Source: Serratia proteamaculans (lineage in GTDB: Bacteria > Pseudomonadota > Gammaproteobacteria > Enterobacterales > Enterobacteriaceae). Taken from it: a DNA stretch of 64,000 bases. Position 1 is the first letter of the stretch, and each line of letters opens with the position of its first letter. The stretch is taken from NCBI RefSeq assembly GCF_013337185.1, contig NZ_SWDE01000001.1, forward strand, positions 2,108,001 to 2,172,000, in the 5' to 3' direction. The notes below the pieces were generated by a model, which worked only from the letters and a program-made list of their open reading frames with translations, had not been told where the DNA came from and ran no database searches. Below, piece after piece: positions 63,126 through 64,000 of this stretch. A program made the position numbers and the translations under genes.

Positions 63126-64000
63126 TTAGCTGACAATCATATCGTCGCGGTGAACTGCCACCGGGCCGTATTCATAACCGAGAATTTCACTGATCTCCTG
63201 CGAGTGGTGACCGGCAATCATGCGCATCGCGTCGCTGTTATAACGGCTGACGCCGTGCGCCAGATCGCGCCCCGTCAGGTTGCGGATGCGGATCACTTCT
63301 CCACGGGAGAAATCGCCTTTAACTTCGCGGATGCCCTTCGGCAGCAGTGAACTGCCGCGCGCCATAATGGCGTCGACCGCACCGTCGTCGACGGTGATCT
63401 CGCCGGCCGGGGGTGCGCCGAAGATCCAGCGTTTGCGGTTTTCCAGCGGGGTTTCCAGCGCGTGGAAACGGGTACCCACCGGTTTGCCTTCAATTACGTC
63501 AGCCACCACGCCCGGCTTGCTGCCGGCGGCGATGATCACGTCGATACCGGCACGGCAGGCCACGTCGGCGGCTTGCAGCTTGGTGCCCATGCCGCCGGTG
63601 CCCAGGCCGGAAACGCTGTCGCCGGCGATGGCGCGCAGTGCATCGTCGATGCCGTGCACTTCACGGATCAGCTCTGCCTGCGGGTTGTTACGCGGGTCGG
63701 CGGTGTACAGCCCCTGCTGATCGGTCAGCAACAACAGTTTATCGGCCCCGGCCAGGATCGCCGCCAATGCCGACAGGTTGTCGTTGTCGCCCACCTTGAT
63801 TTCTGCGGTCGCTACCGCGTCGTTCTCATTGATCACCGGCACGATACGGTTGTCCAGCAACGCCGTCATGGTGTCACGCGCATTGAGGAAGCGTTCGCGG
63901 TCTTCCAGATCGGCACGCGTCAGCAACATCTGCCCGACGTGGATGCCATAAATGGAGAACAGTTGCTCCCACAGTTGGATCAACCGGCTCTGCCCGACCG
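63126..64000 (-). CDS. proB: Glutamate 5-kinase, partial (N-terminus outside window)
   Basis: The first enzyme of proline synthesis, which phosphorylates glutamate. The window shows the protein from [12 protein letters not shown] to the C-terminus VHRDDMIVS, about the last 290 residues of some 367. The kinase segment ([69 protein letters not shown]) and the C-terminal PUA domain ([24 protein letters not shown]) are present. Proline feedback is normal for the family. It is upstream of proA in the operon. Confidence 0.96.
   Translation of the reverse strand, partial: VGQSRLIQLWEQLFSIYGIHVGQMLLTRADLEDRERFLNARDTMTALLDNRIVPVINENDAVATAEIKVGDNDNLSALAAILAGADKLLLLTDQQGLYTADPRNNPQAELIREVHGIDDALRAIAGDSVSGLGTGGMGTKLQAADVACRAGIDVIIAAGSKPGVVADVIEGKPVGTRFHALETPLENRKRWIFGAPPAGEITVDDGAVDAIMARGSSLLPKGIREVKGDFSRGEVIRIRNLTGRDLAHGVSRYNSDAMRMIAGHHSQEISEILGYEYGPVAVHRDDMIVS

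Noticed and set aside
1-64000. CRISPR arrays and insertion sequences
   Set aside because: No evenly spaced repeats and no transposase-like protein were seen anywhere in the window.

Overview
The window looks like a chromosomal segment of an enterobacterium close to Serratia (S. plymuthica or S. proteamaculans type). Housekeeping proteins such as ProA, ProB, AqpZ, LeuE, FeaB, FeaR, TehB and PagP read as close relatives of the E. coli proteins, coding DNA is GC-rich, and a split vibriobactin-type assembly line resembles what is described for serratiochelin in Serratia sp. V4. The genus call is inference from content; no rRNA, tRNA or CRISPR array was found.

Layout. 1-2.9 kb: a siderophore uptake pair (periplasmic binding protein and TonB receptor, the receptor cut by the window edge). 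3-13.2 kb: small metabolic and envelope genes (acetyltransferases, methyltransferases, LtrA, phytase-like protein, aquaporin Z, an MmyB-type regulator). 13.4-14.6 kb: an orphan HsdR-N nuclease-like gene in AT-rich DNA. 15-21.2 kb: YcaC, pirin, LysR, VOC, DeoR, ZIP transporter and small envelope proteins. 21.5-32.6 kb: PagP, indolepyruvate/keto-acid decarboxylase IpdC, a LysR-hydrolase-GST set, a DUF1615 lipoprotein, TehB, LeuE, FeaB and FeaR. 32.7-37.1 kb: an orphan phage-type tailspike, a DsbA paralogue with a CGPC active site, three small proteins and a flavin reductase.

37.3-52.5 kb is a catechol-type siderophore locus. A ViuA/FyuA-like receptor, a C*-PCP-C protein and a YncE-like beta-propeller form one leftward transcript. 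A Cy protein and a Cy-A protein are divergent from it. A stand-alone VibH-like condensation protein and a DppA-like binding protein diverge from a perfect 16+16 bp Fur palindrome. Taken together the pieces rebuild VibF (Cy-Cy-A-C-PCP-C) plus VibH, but no dihydroxybenzoate genes are in the window, so the starter must come from elsewhere. Two carrier-like tails in this set lack the serine used for phosphopantetheine.

52.6-54.1 kb: cytochrome b561 and a secreted protein. 54.2-61.8 kb is an accessory island of different character: a small HTH protein whose gene ends in a G-quadruplex motif, a two-helix membrane protein convergent with a DUF4225 protein, an ORF broken by an early stop, and a tightly coupled three-gene operon (Ser alpha/beta hydrolase, caspase-family protease, large unknown protein). 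That operon is the best candidate for an undescribed system, perhaps defence or interbacterial conflict. 61.8 kb to the end: the proBA proline operon, with proB cut by the window end.
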